A stretch of DNA of 32,497 nt from Gammaproteobacteria bacterium (GCA_018656865.1 JABHYO010000097.1:1-32497); one strand, 5' to 3'; counted from the stretch's first letter, positions 1 through 7,849 are shown. Numbers and translations: made by a program. The notes: generated from the sequence alone by a model not told the origin.

Positions 1-201
1 CCGGGGCTGTAACAGTGGAGACCATTTGGTCTCGAACAGAAACTCAGTCAGTGGAACTTCCTGCAGAAATTCCCAGGTCTCGACTGCAAGGACAGCGATT
101 ACCGCCGCCGTTGTCACGGTCGATATGGCCGCACACAAGAAAAAGACCACCTGGAGGCAGTTCTCCAAATAGCGTGGTCGTGCTGGTCTCATCGCGGTCA
201 T
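1..201 (-). CDS. pstC: Phosphate ABC transporter permease PstC (5' part only)
   Basis: N-terminal 67 codons of an inner-membrane permease that runs off the left edge. The translated stretch has a short basic cytoplasmic head, a hydrophobic segment at about residues 15-40 (VVFFLCAAIS followed by TAAVIAVLAV), then a periplasmic stretch with VPLTEFLFETKWSPL. The order of first membrane helix, then 'eFl..t.WsPl', is characteristic of PstC N-termini. It directly follows pstS, as in pst operons. The ATG at 201-199 overlaps the pstS stop in an ATGA arrangement, suggesting translational coupling; an in-frame ATG at 192-190 is the alternative start. PstC pairs with PstA to form the channel of the high-affinity phosphate importer. 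Family assignment rests on this fragment and on context. Confidence 0.8.
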   Translation of the reverse strand, partial: MTAMRPARPRYLENCLQVVFFLCAAISTVTTAAVIAVLAVETWEFLQEVPLTEFLFETKWSPLLQPR

Positions 202-1187
202 CTGCCCGTCAGCTTTTTAACGGTCGGATTTTCACCATAGGCAGTCCCCGAGGTTCGGTTGGCAATCCGCTGCCTGACACCTGTATAGACACTCTCCGGC
301 AACGCTACATACCCCACTTCCTGTGAGAGCGCACCGGCCTGCTCGATGTAGAATTCGACGAACCTGGCAACCGCCGGATCATCAAGAGATGCCGGATTCA
401 CGTAAATGAAAATGGGTCTGGAAAGTGGAGCATAGGTACCGTTGTTGATGGTCTCGATAGATGGTGCAATCGCACCGCCAGCCCCATCTATCGGCACGAT
501 TTTCAGCTTGTCCCTGTTTTCAACATAGTAGGCAAAGCCGAAATAGCCGAGAGAGTATCGGTCCCCTGAGATTCCCTGTACCAGAACGTTATCATCTTCA
601 CTGGCAGTGAAGTCCGCTCGCGAGGCCTGCTCTTCACCGTTTATCGCTTTGGTAAAGTAGTCAAAGGTCCCTGAATCCGTTCCGGGACCATACAATCGGA
701 TTTCTTTGGCCGGCCAACCCTCTCTTACATCTGCCCAGGTTTTCACTGTCGAGCCTGGCTGCCAGATGGCATTGAGTTCTGCGACCGTCAGATAATCAAC
801 CCAGTCATTTTTCAAATTGACTATGACTGATAGGCCGTCATACGCGACAGGAATTTCGATATAGTCTATTCCCGCAGCAACCGCCTTTTCCTGCTCACTG
901 GGCTTAATGGATCGTGAAGCATCGTTGATATCCGTTTCACCGGCGAGGAACTTTTTAAAACCGCCGCCGGTTCCGGAAACGCCAACCGTCACCCGGATAC
1001 GGGGTTCAATCGTGCTGAACTCCTCTGCCACGGCCTCGCTGATTGGGAATACGGTACTGGAACCGTCCAGACGGACCTTACCGGACAATCCGCCAATTTC
1101 CTCATTCTTCCCGGTATCAGTTTCGGTCCCGGACCCACATCCAATCAGGATGAAACAGCAGGCCACTGCCAGCAAAAATATTTTCAT
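198..1187 (-). CDS. pstS: Phosphate-binding lipoprotein PstS (PstS-family periplasmic binding protein)
   Basis: Substrate-binding component of the Pst ABC phosphate importer. From the ATG at 1187 the product is 329 aa. It opens with a lipoprotein signal ([20 protein letters not shown]) whose lipobox Cys would anchor it in a membrane. The mature part starts with '[18 protein letters not shown]' and continues with '[24 protein letters not shown]', the anion-binding signature of the PstS/SphX group, and '[12 protein letters not shown]' in the second lobe. This start is chosen because AAGGAGG lies 6-7 nt upstream and the signal peptide begins there; an upstream in-frame ATG at 1244 would add 19 hydrophilic residues in front of it. 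pstC follows with a 4-nt overlap. Regulation by PhoB is expected for the family, but I see only degenerate Pho-box-like sequence upstream. Confidence 0.93.
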   Translation of the reverse strand: MKIFLLAVACCFILIGCGSGTETDTGKNEEIGGLSGKVRLDGSSTVFPISEAVAEEFSTIEPRIRVTVGVSGTGGGFKKFLAGETDINDASRSIKPSEQEKAVAAGIDYIEIPVAYDGLSVIVNLKNDWVDYLTVAELNAIWQPGSTVKTWADVREGWPAKEIRLYGPGTDSGTFDYFTKAINGEEQASRADFTASEDDNVLVQGISGDRYSLGYFGFAYYVENRDKLKIVPIDGAGGAIAPSIETINNGTYAPLSRPIFIYVNPASLDDPAVARFVEFYIEQAGALSQEVGYVALPESVYTGVRQRIANRTSGTAYGENPTVKKLTGR

Positions 1188-1383
1188 GTCAGCCCTCCTT
1201 CGAGCATGCAACTTTGAATGGCTCGCATTAGAAGGGGTAATCATTAAGATTTATTAAAGAGAAGTTTAAGTTCTCTGACACGGTCAGATCACGTGATTTA
1301 ATAACGGCTTAACTGAATCTTTACATTCATTCTCTAACTTACCGTTTCATTGCCCACCGGGCTTACAAAAACTCAGGAATATC
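1188..1383. promoter_or_regulatory. Divergent pstS/porin regulatory region with tandem dyads
   Basis: This 196-nt spacer separates the divergent pstS and porin genes and should carry both promoters. It contains a perfect inverted repeat TCTGAC-acg-GTCAGA (1274-1288). Immediately next to it, sharing the A at 1288, is the perfect palindrome ATCACGTGAT (1288-1297). A third dyad, GCCC-acc-GGGC (1352-1362), lies just upstream of the porin ribosome-binding site. The stretch 1314-1354 has weak 11-nt-periodic matches to a Pho box (CATTCAT is the best, 5 of 7 to CTGTCAT). The dyads are visible; their role as operators is inference. Confidence 0.45.
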
Positions 1384-2601
1384 ATGAATAAACTGCTAAT
1401 TCTCTTTTCGATACTGTCCTTCTCCCTGCCTGGACTAGCCGCTCAGACAGGAGGCGATCTGACACAAATCAGGCAGGAACTTTTGTCCCTCTTAAAACGG
1501 GTCGAAAGCCTTGAAGCTGAAAACGTTTCCCTGCGCGAGCAGGTTCAGGTGAACGCTACGAAGGTGGAGACCACAGGCACCAGATCAAAAAGCAGCTGGA
1601 CCGACACGCTCAAAGTCAGCGGCGACCTTCGAGCCCGATATGAGAGCTTCGATGTCGAAAACAAGGATGACCGGGAGAGAAGCCGGGTTCGGGCCAGGGT
1701 AGCCATCAAGGCGAAGCCCACGGACAATACCGAGGTCGCTATCGGTCTTGCTTCCGGCGGCGATGATCCAAATTCTACGAACCAGACCCTGGGCGGCGGT
1801 GCTTCGACCAAGGATGTAAGGCTCGACCTCGCTTACTTCAAATGGCAGGCAAAGCCGGGTCTTACCCTGACCGGCGGCAAGATGAAAAATCCGTGGTTTG
1901 AACCCGGCGGCAACCACCTCATATGGGATGGGGACCTCAGACCTGAAGGCCTCGCACTGACCTACCGTAGCGACAGTCTCTTTCTCAATAGCGCTCTGCA
2001 CTATCTGGAAAGCGATACCAAGAAAAACAATGCGCGATTAGCCTACGGTCTCCAAACCGGCTACGACGGCAAGATCGCAGCGGGTCATCTCACCGTCGGC
2101 GTCAGCTATTTCAAGGTCGGCGCCGAAGGTAGAGCACCGTGGTACAACGACGACTTTTACGGCAATTCCTCAACCTGCATCGGCACGGACTGCAGCTATG
2201 CAAATGACTTTGAGGAGGTCGAACTCTTTGCCCAAATAAAAACCAGTGTCCTTGAGCAGCCGCTTACCCTCTTTGCCGACTATGTTCAGAATCAGGATGC
2301 TTCCCGGCTGGATACCGCCTGGGCAGCCGGATTCAAATTAGGCAAAGCCAGTGCACCCGACACCTGGGAAATTGGCTATATCTACCAGGATGTGGAAGCC
2401 GACTCAATTTTCGGGTTCTGGAACGATTCCGATTTCGGCGGCGGTGATACCGATTCCAAAGGACACATCCTCAAAGGTGCCTGGGCCATCAACAAAAAGT
2501 GGAAAGTCGGCTTCACATACTTCGACAACGTGACAAATGTCGATCTGGGGTCTGAAGAAGACTACGACCGTCTCCAGGTGGACTGGGCCTACAAGTTTTA
2601 A
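1384..2601 (+). CDS. Putative outer-membrane porin with N-terminal coiled coil
   Basis: A 405-aa outer-membrane beta-barrel protein of the 'putative porin' type. Residues 1-20 are a signal peptide ending in LAAQ. Residues about 23-60 form a heptad-rich segment (LTQIRQELLSLLKRVESLEAEN) typical of periplasmic trimerisation coiled coils. From 'DTLKVSGDLRARYESF' onward the sequence alternates as amphipathic strands and ends in a C-terminal phenylalanine (VDWAYKF), the BAM recognition signature. The ATG has AGGA 5 nt upstream. It is divergent from pstS, so it could be a phosphate- or anion-favouring porin, but it does not look like the classical OprP/OprO family and substrate is unknown. Two cysteines (C..TDC) about 8 residues apart could form a disulfide in an external loop. 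Confidence 0.8.
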   Translation: MNKLLILFSILSFSLPGLAAQTGGDLTQIRQELLSLLKRVESLEAENVSLREQVQVNATKVETTGTRSKSSWTDTLKVSGDLRARYESFDVENKDDRERSRVRARVAIKAKPTDNTEVAIGLASGGDDPNSTNQTLGGGASTKDVRLDLAYFKWQAKPGLTLTGGKMKNPWFEPGGNHLIWDGDLRPEGLALTYRSDSLFLNSALHYLESDTKKNNARLAYGLQTGYDGKIAAGHLTVGVSYFKVGAEGRAPWYNDDFYGNSSTCIGTDCSYANDFEEVELFAQIKTSVLEQPLTLFADYVQNQDASRLDTAWAAGFKLGKASAPDTWEIGYIYQDVEADSIFGFWNDSDFGGGDTDSKGHILKGAWAINKKWKVGFTYFDNVTNVDLGSEEDYDRLQVDWAYKF

Positions 2602-2613
2602 TTTGGATTTCTT

Positions 2614-3132
2614 CTAGGTCTCTTCGATCTCTATATCAACACCCAAATTGTGGGAGATCTCGTCCAGCCGCTCTGAGAGCGCAACGAGATCCTCCCCACC
2701 ACCGCAGGCCACCACCGCCCTGCCATGAAACATTGGATCACCTGTCATGGCAGCTCTGGAGATGTCTGTTTCCAGATCGAGGACATTGAGTTGCCGGGCT
2801 ACCAACTCACCCGACACTTCACGGACAATTCCTGGGCGATCAAGCCCCAACATTGTTACGACAATGGTTTTTTGGGCAGGTTGGCCGTCCGAATCTCCTT
2901 TTTCGACAACGACTGTAAGATCACTGAGTTTGTCCAGGTCCGACTTCAGTAACTCCAGCTGACCTGCATCGCCTTCAACATGGATGATCCCGGCAAACTT
3001 CCCGCCCAACCGACTCATTCTGGAACCAAGCCAGTTACACGCCTGATCATTGACACATCGGGAAATCTGTTCAACCACACCCGGGCGGTCTGGGCCAATG
3101 ATGGTAAAAACGAGAGATTGCAGCACGATCAT
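2614..3132 (-). CDS. GcvR-like tandem ACT-domain regulator
   Basis: A 172-aa cytoplasmic protein made of two ACT domains: residues about 4-75 (LVFTIIGPDRPGVVEQISRC) and about 85-165 (TIVVTMLGLDRPGIVREVSG). The 'GxDRPGIV' motif at the first loop of each domain is the amino-acid-binding signature of this superfamily. The two-ACT layout and length match glycine cleavage system transcriptional repressor (GcvR)-type proteins, which act by protein-protein contact rather than by binding DNA. ATG at 3132 is used because the first ACT strand begins right after it; a GTG two codons downstream would be better spaced from an AGGA. No gcv gene is visible nearby, so the regulated target cannot be read from context. 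It converges with the porin gene, leaving only 12 nt. Confidence 0.78.
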   Translation of the reverse strand: MIVLQSLVFTIIGPDRPGVVEQISRCVNDQACNWLGSRMSRLGGKFAGIIHVEGDAGQLELLKSDLDKLSDLTVVVEKGDSDGQPAQKTIVVTMLGLDRPGIVREVSGELVARQLNVLDLETDISRAAMTGDPMFHGRAVVACGGGEDLVALSERLDEISHNLGVDIEIEET

Positions 3133-3155
3133 TCCTGTTGTTGATTGGACAGGAA
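3132..3155. promoter_or_regulatory. Operator-like dyad between the gcvR-like and kinase genes
   Basis: Perfect 7-nt inverted arms TTCCTGT (3132-3138) and ACAGGAA (3149-3155) are separated by 10 nt in the 64-nt divergent spacer. One arm overlaps the ribosome-binding site and start of the ACT gene. The geometry suits a dimeric repressor site. No clear sigma70 promoter was recognised on either strand here. Confidence 0.3.
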
Positions 3156-3196
3156 CAAGGTTAAAGTATCTGTCGAGGATCGAACAGAGAGAGCAT

Positions 3197-3748
3197 ATGC
3201 ATCTTATATTTCTCCACGGTGTTCCCGGAGTAGGCAAAAGGACAATTGCAAAGCAGCTCGCCCAGGAGTTGGGCTTTGCATTTCTGGATTTTCAGAACCT
3301 GACCCAACTGCTTGGCCCTGTGTTCGGATACAGTTCCGAGACATTTGGTGAGCTGAGAAATGCGTCCTACAAACAGATCCTTGAATCTGCGATGCAATTG
3401 CCCGATGACGGGTTAATAGCCTCCTTCACCTACGATCAGCACATCGATCTGGGTCACTACGCCACCTTTGTGGAATCAGCCAGGGCCAGCGAAGGCATCG
3501 GTCTTTTTCTTGGATTGACCTGCGACGACGAGGAGCTAAAGGGTCGGGTAGATGCCCCGGACAGGCACTCCGCCAAGATTTCAGATCTGCAGCTCATGGA
3601 AGACGATTTCGGTAACTCTCAGCTTGATATGCCGGATCTGCCAGGACCGTCCATTACCATCAACACCACCGGCGAGACTCCGGAACACACCGTACACAAC
3701 ATCATGGCGATGCTGCCGGACGGGATGAAGAGCAATATTAGCTTTTGA
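3197..3748 (+). CDS. Small P-loop nucleotide kinase-like protein
   Basis: A 183-aa protein starting with a nucleotide-binding P-loop: MHLIFLHGVPGVGKRTIAKQ. The glycine-rich loop GVPGVGK (residues 8-14) is followed by Arg-Thr instead of the usual Ser/Thr directly after Lys, a variant seen in some AAA_33/shikimate-kinase-like P-loop phosphotransferases. A following 'GFAFLDFQNLT' resembles the substrate-binding segment of small-molecule kinases. The ATG at 3197 is chosen because it places the P-loop at the N-terminus and has a GAGAGAG purine stretch upstream. The substrate cannot be read from sequence. The gene is divergent from the ACT-domain gene and stands alone before tonB. Confidence 0.6.
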   Translation: MHLIFLHGVPGVGKRTIAKQLAQELGFAFLDFQNLTQLLGPVFGYSSETFGELRNASYKQILESAMQLPDDGLIASFTYDQHIDLGHYATFVESARASEGIGLFLGLTCDDEELKGRVDAPDRHSAKISDLQLMEDDFGNSQLDMPDLPGPSITINTTGETPEHTVHNIMAMLPDGMKSNISF

Positions 3749-3825
3749 CCAGATTCCTTTAGTTTCACTGCTGCTCAAAATGGGTGTAGGCTTTAGCTGT
3801 TAGTCACTTCGGGCGGGCATGGGCG

Positions 3826-4491
3826 ATGGATACATTGAATATTCATCCCTCCATAAAAGTTTTTTCTGTTGCCTCGGCAGCATTGGTTGCCACGTGCCTT
3901 TGTTTTTATCTCATGTTTCTGCTTATCGCCAATGAGATGACCGCCTCAATCGAGGTCGAAACCAAACCCTCCATAAACCCTGATCTGCGTGAACACGAGC
4001 CCGAGAAACCAGTAGCGACACGCCAGAGACCTCAGAAAGTGATGCCAATAGAGCCTCCCCCCGACCCAAATGCTATCCCAACTAATCGGACTTCCTGGGT
4101 TGAAATGGAAGCGGAAAAGCCAACTTTTGGCAGCATTGCGGATCTGCTTGGGCCCAGTGACATTCAGCTACAACTTGAAGCACCTCATTCGGACCTTATG
4201 CCAATGTACGTGGTACAACCGGTGTACCCTCTGAGCGCAGCCATGCGCGAGATCGAGGGCTTTGTCATCGTTGAATTTTCTGTCAGGGAAAATGGTACCG
4301 TCGTTAACCCCATGGTGGTCCAGTCGGAACCGAAAGTGGTGTTCGACGAGGCTGCACTTCATGCCGTTACACGTTTCAAGTTCAAACCAAGGGAAGTTGG
4401 CGGAGAAACTGTAAGCGTAGAGAAGGTACAACTGAAGTTCTCTTTCAATCTCGACTCGCTCTATGAGATCCCGGAGGAATATCAGAGATGA
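3826..4491 (+). CDS. TonB-family energy transducer (TonB2-like)
   Basis: A 221-aa periplasm-spanning protein. A short cytoplasmic head is followed by one hydrophobic anchor (about residues 12-35), then a Pro/Glu-rich linker (EPEKPVATRQRP, MPIEPPPDP), then a TonB C-terminal domain at about residues 125-215. The domain shows the conserved pattern 'QPVYPLSAAMREIEGFVIVEFSV', 'GTV', 'FDEAALHAVTRFKFKP'. Such proteins couple the inner-membrane proton motive force, via ExbB-ExbD, to outer-membrane receptors. The stop codon overlaps the next gene's start (ATGA), so the pair is probably co-translated. tonB followed by a TPR gene is the tail end of the tonB2 operon of marine gammaproteobacteria, but no exbB/exbD lies next to it here. 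Confidence 0.85.
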   Translation: MDTLNIHPSIKVFSVASAALVATCLCFYLMFLLIANEMTASIEVETKPSINPDLREHEPEKPVATRQRPQKVMPIEPPPDPNAIPTNRTSWVEMEAEKPTFGSIADLLGPSDIQLQLEAPHSDLMPMYVVQPVYPLSAAMREIEGFVIVEFSVRENGTVVNPMVVQSEPKVVFDEAALHAVTRFKFKPREVGGETVSVEKVQLKFSFNLDSLYEIPEEYQR

Positions 4492-5066
4492 AATATCTAT
4501 TGTTTGTGTTTGGCATGATCATAGCCGCTGAAGTTCCGGCGCAGAATATAACCACTTTCGGCTCGGACAACTCGACCCGTTGCTACCAGGAAAGCAATTC
4601 ACCGTTTTCAGATTACGGTCTTCGATACTGTACGGATGCGATTCGAAACGATGACCTGGTACTGAGAGATCTGGCTGCAACTCACACCAACCGAGGCATC
4701 ATCTATGCTGCCAACGGCAGGCTGGACGAAGCCATGGAAGATCACAATCAGGCCTTACTGCTCTCACCCAAGATGGGAAAAATCTATGTCAATCGAGGCA
4801 ATGTCTTTCACCAAACCCATGAATACGAACAGGCACTGGCCGACTACGACAAGGCCATTGAACTCGACAATGTGAAACTGGATATCGTTTATTACAACAA
4901 GTCACTGACACTCATCCGGATGAAACGCTGGGACGATGCCCGCACAGCCCTTGAGACAGCCCTTGAGGTCAATCCAGAATCATCCAGGGTAAAGCGCAAA
5001 CTGGCCCAATTCGATCTGCCGATAGAAGAACCCGCGCCTGCTGTAGTTACGCCGGATGACGATTAG
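4488..5066 (+). CDS. Periplasmic TPR-repeat protein (TonB2-associated type)
   Basis: A 192-aa exported protein. Residues 1-19 form a signal peptide (MKYLLFVFGMIIAAEVPAQ). At least three tetratricopeptide repeats occupy about residues 65-175, with the typical W/N-x2-G-x2-Y-A/x and 'ALxxxPxxxxxxxNRGN' spacing (THTNRGIIYAANGRLDEAME; IYVNRGNVFHQTHEYEQALA; VYYNKSLTLIRMKRWDDART). Two cysteines precede the repeats and could form a disulfide. It overlaps the upstream tonB by 4 nt. TPR proteins in this position assist TonB2-type transport complexes in vibrios; that role is inferred from the neighbour, not from a specific motif. It converges with phoH 9 nt downstream. Confidence 0.75.
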   Translation: MKYLLFVFGMIIAAEVPAQNITTFGSDNSTRCYQESNSPFSDYGLRYCTDAIRNDDLVLRDLAATHTNRGIIYAANGRLDEAMEDHNQALLLSPKMGKIYVNRGNVFHQTHEYEQALADYDKAIELDNVKLDIVYYNKSLTLIRMKRWDDARTALETALEVNPESSRVKRKLAQFDLPIEEPAPAVVTPDDD

Positions 5067-5075
5067 CAGACAGAC

Positions 5076-5858
5076 TTATTCTTCATACCTGTCAATTACT
5101 GCCCTGACCAGACCGCTACGAACAATGTCTTCCCGATCAAATTCGTGAATAAAGACACTGTGAACGCCCTTGAGCCTCTCCGTCGCATCTTCAAGACCAT
5201 TTCTACCCCTGATATCACTCTGCCTTATATCGCCATTAACGACAACTTTGCTGCCTTCCCCAATGCGAGTCAGAAACATTTTCATCTGTGCAACGGACGT
5301 ATTCTGAGCCTCATCGAGAATGACGAAAGTATCCCCACAAAAAGTCTTTCCTCGCATAAATGCCAAAGGTGCGGCGACAATTCTGCCATGTCTTAAATTG
5401 TATTCAACAGTCCCCTTGCCGAGACGTTCGATCAATATGTCCCTGAAGGGATCGATGTAAACGCTGAACTTTTCATCCAGATCACCCGGCAGGTGGCCTA
5501 ACTGCTCACCAGCTTCGACAGCAGGACGCGTCAGGATAATCCTTTCGATCCGGCCGTTTGCCAAAGCCTCTGCAGCCATTGCAGTTGCACAATAGCTTTT
5601 GCCCGTACCCGCAGGTCCAATGCCAAAAGTCAGGCAATGACTCTTGATCCCGCAAAGGTATTTTTTCTGGGCTTTGGTTTTCGCTTCGAGTGGCTGATGC
5701 ACTCGCGTCGGAGAGTATGCTGTTTCAAGGCATGGGTTATTAGGGCGCAACGTATAGATATCTGCACCCCCGAGTTGTTCCTGTTTGTGCTGCTTAGATT
5801 TCCTCCCTTCTGGCTTTCTTCGATTTGCAATAAGACGTGCGCGGTTTCGTTTCGCCAT
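5076..5858 (-). CDS. phoH: PhoH-family ATPase
   Basis: A 260-aa P-loop ATPase with E. coli PhoH-like organisation. It has a basic N-terminus rich in Arg/Lys (MAKRNRARLIANRRKPEGRK), Walker A GPAGTGKS (81-88), Walker B 'FVILDEAQN' (D182-E183), and the PhoH signature stretches 'RPAVEAGEQLGHLPGDLDEK' and 'AQMKMFLTRIGEG'. PhoH proteins are RNA-associated ATPases; in E. coli phoH is phosphate-starvation inducible. The start at 5858 matches family N-termini but has no clear Shine-Dalgarno. A longer in-frame reading back to a GTG at 5954 adds 32 residues, and a perfect AAGGAGG (complement of 5911-5917) sits inside that extension without a usable start codon downstream. The true start is therefore uncertain. 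Confidence 0.85.
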   Translation of the reverse strand: MAKRNRARLIANRRKPEGRKSKQHKQEQLGGADIYTLRPNNPCLETAYSPTRVHQPLEAKTKAQKKYLCGIKSHCLTFGIGPAGTGKSYCATAMAAEALANGRIERIILTRPAVEAGEQLGHLPGDLDEKFSVYIDPFRDILIERLGKGTVEYNLRHGRIVAAPLAFMRGKTFCGDTFVILDEAQNTSVAQMKMFLTRIGEGSKVVVNGDIRQSDIRGRNGLEDATERLKGVHSVFIHEFDREDIVRSGLVRAVIDRYEE

Positions 5859-5981
5859 ATGTAAAGATACCCGAATCGTTTGTTGTATTTTGTTCGCTAG
5901 TGATGATCGGCCTCCTTGAAATCTGGTGAATGAAAGTTCGGAGGAAACCTGCACTCAGGCATCCCTAATAAAATCATAGCC

Positions 5982-6022
5982 AAAAAAAAATAAATCACAA
6001 CCATTTTGGGGTCAGGTTGTGA
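5982..6022 (-). terminator. Rho-independent terminator after the Kef-type antiporter gene
   Basis: Perfect 8-nt inverted arms TCACAACC (5995-6002) and GGTTGTGA (6015-6022) with a 12-nt loop. Read on the minus strand the stem is followed by TTTATTTTTTTTT (nine consecutive T at 5990-5982). It lies 28 nt past the antiporter stop codon. The loop contains the TGGGGTCA motif that also occurs at the rnhB 3' end. Confidence 0.7.
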
Positions 6023-6050
6023 ATACAATTTGATACGACTAAGATAAACC

Positions 6051-7616
6051 CTAGTTGCTTAATCCCAGCTGATCGACAACATGTTCAGCGAACCCGTGGC
6101 CTGCTTCACCAAAGAGATTGAATGTGATGCAGCCAAGTGACTTCAGTTCCTCCAATTCGTCGGGGAACCGGGAGACTACGGCAATATTTCCGGCAAACCT
6201 GAGTTCCTTCGCCAACTCCACTGCAGTCAGATTTTCTACGTGGTTGGTTAAGCTGATCAGCACCAGTTTCCTGTCCTTCAGTCCCGAGTGCGCCCAGAAA
6301 TCATAGTCGCTTGCATCGCCGTGAACACAATTGAAGCCAAGGTTTCGATGTGCCAAAACCTTCTGCAGATTTTCTTCGACACCCACAATCCCGTCACCAT
6401 AGATTTCACGCAATCGCTCATAGGCTCCCTTACCGACTCTGCCCATACCCAATACCACGATGTCAGCATCACCGAGATCAGACGGCACCTCCGCTGTAAT
6501 TCGGGAATCACGCTCCGTCTTCTGCAGAATCGGTCCATATCTTGAATAAAGCTGATGGACGCGGGTATTGAGCGGAGTCGCCAGGAAAAAGGATATTGTC
6601 ACCGCCAGCGCAATCGTCGTCAGCCATTCAGGCGACAGGACACCATCACTGACAGCAAAAGCAGCCACAACCAGCCCGAATTCGCTATAACTGAACAGGG
6701 CTGAACTCGCCAGCAGAGAAGTTCTCGCGCGCAGCCGGAAGGCAACGAAAAGCAAGTAGTAGATCAGGGGCCGAATAAAAATCAGTACCCCAAGTGTAAG
6801 TGCCACCAGCCACATATGTCCCGTCGGCAATCCATAAAAACCGATCTGCAGAAAGAAACCGATAAGGAAGAGATCCTTAAGGCCGATCATGTGACGATAG
6901 AGTTCCTTGGTCTGCGGTGCATTAGAAAGAGCAAGACCCAGGAATAGCGCGCCCAGCCCTCCTTTCAGATTGAAAGCCTCAAACAACTCAGCACTACCAA
7001 GCGCAACCCCAAAACCAAAAAGAGTGACCAGTTCGCCATGTCGTCCCACCCGTAACAACCAGAGTAGAAACGGCCTCAGAAGCAGCAGCAGAGGCAGAGC
7101 AAGGGCCCACAGAGACGGCAGATGATCTCCACTGAGTACCAGATAGATAACGGCCAGAATATCCTGAATGACCAGAATACCGACGGCTAACTGCGCGTGA
7201 AACGCAGCCGACTCACCACGATCTTCGAAGATCTTGACAGCGAAAACAGTACTGGAAAAAGACAACGCGAACGCGAGCGTCCAGACTGACACGGAATCCT
7301 GCAATGCCAGGATCGGAAACAGAATGCCTGAAAAAAGGATAACGACAGCGGTCAATGGGACGGCAATCGCCATTTGCAGTCCAGCAACACCCCAAACCTG
7401 AGGCATCAGAATTTCCCGAATATTCAACTTCAGACCGATAGTAAAAAGCAGGAGCAGCAACCCGATGTCAGCAATGGCAGAAATCAGACCTATATCACCA
7501 AGGTCCAGCGCGTGGGCAACAAATCCAGCCAGCAGATAACCTGGCATTGGCGGATAACCAAATCGCTTGAAAGCGAGTCCGGCAATAAACGCCAGAAGGA
7601 TAACGATGGGTTCCAA
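6051..7616 (-). CDS. Kef-type cation/proton antiporter (CPA2) with C-terminal TrkA-N domain
   Basis: A 521-aa inner-membrane protein. Residues 1 to about 365 hold roughly 12 hydrophobic segments of a Na+/H+ exchanger fold (e.g. IADIGLLLLLFTIGLKL, FALSFSSTVFAVKIFEDRGE, which matches the conserved 'SST..v.k.l.e' helix of KefB/KefC). Residues about 388-510 are a Rossmann TrkA-N domain beginning DIVVLGMGRVGKGAYERL, which binds NAD(H) and gates transport in this family. There is no further TrkA-C module. The likely role is K+ (or Na+) efflux coupled to H+ uptake, in cytoplasmic pH or electrophile-stress defence. The start is TTG: it places the first helix at residue 3, and the next Met (residue 24) would cut that helix. 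Confidence 0.85.
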   Translation of the reverse strand: MEPIVILLAFIAGLAFKRFGYPPMPGYLLAGFVAHALDLGDIGLISAIADIGLLLLLFTIGLKLNIREILMPQVWGVAGLQMAIAVPLTAVVILFSGILFPILALQDSVSVWTLAFALSFSSTVFAVKIFEDRGESAAFHAQLAVGILVIQDILAVIYLVLSGDHLPSLWALALPLLLLLRPFLLWLLRVGRHGELVTLFGFGVALGSAELFEAFNLKGGLGALFLGLALSNAPQTKELYRHMIGLKDLFLIGFFLQIGFYGLPTGHMWLVALTLGVLIFIRPLIYYLLFVAFRLRARTSLLASSALFSYSEFGLVVAAFAVSDGVLSPEWLTTIALAVTISFFLATPLNTRVHQLYSRYGPILQKTERDSRITAEVPSDLGDADIVVLGMGRVGKGAYERLREIYGDGIVGVEENLQKVLAHRNLGFNCVHGDASDYDFWAHSGLKDRKLVLISLTNHVENLTAVELAKELRFAGNIAVVSRFPDELEELKSLGCITFNLFGEAGHGFAEHVVDQLGLSN

Positions 7617-7643
7617 GATGATTACACCTGATTTCCGACTCAG

Positions 7644-7802
7644 TCAGCCTCGATTCCTGTTGCGAAGATCACAGCCATCTCCGCATCGAGTGCTATGTCC
7701 TCCATAGTAATCGGCATCGCTGCAGATGGAAGCTAATTCGTTGTAGAACCAGCACTCAAAGCCCTGAAACCACACGAAACCGGCAAAAGCCCGGGCAATC
7801 AT
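7644..7802 (-). CDS. Possible small Cys-rich membrane/secreted protein
   Basis: A 52-codon reading frame in the spacer between the antiporter and the aminopeptidase gene. It starts with a hydrophobic stretch (MIARAFAGFVWFQGFECWFY) and ends with a hydrophilic tail carrying four Cys in 'SICSDADYYGGHSTRCGDGC'. An upstream in-frame TTG would add a few hydrophobic residues. A GACGG lies 2 nt before the ATG, which is close. The ORF ends 27 nt before the antiporter start on the same strand, so it could be cotranscribed. No family is recognised. Codon usage is compatible with a gene, but the length is short and chance cannot be excluded. Confidence 0.3.
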   Translation of the reverse strand: MIARAFAGFVWFQGFECWFYNELASICSDADYYGGHSTRCGDGCDLRNRNRG

Positions 7803-7849
7803 AACCGTCAAAAGCAGGATTTCGACAACTTCAGATGAGAGGATTTCGA

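Noticed and set aside
15-326. Plus-strand open frame at the left edge
   Set aside because: It lies opposite the pstC start and the pstS end, both supported by protein motifs and operon overlap.
1314-1354. Pho box upstream of pstS or the porin
   Set aside because: Only degenerate 11-nt-periodic matches (best half-site 5 of 7); not enough to call, although phosphate control is plausible for the genes.
5941-5970. Short peptide frame (about 21 codons) on the minus strand upstream of phoH beginning at an ATG in GGGATGCC
   Set aside because: Very short, no proper ribosome-binding site, and it overlaps the possible phoH extension; could be chance.
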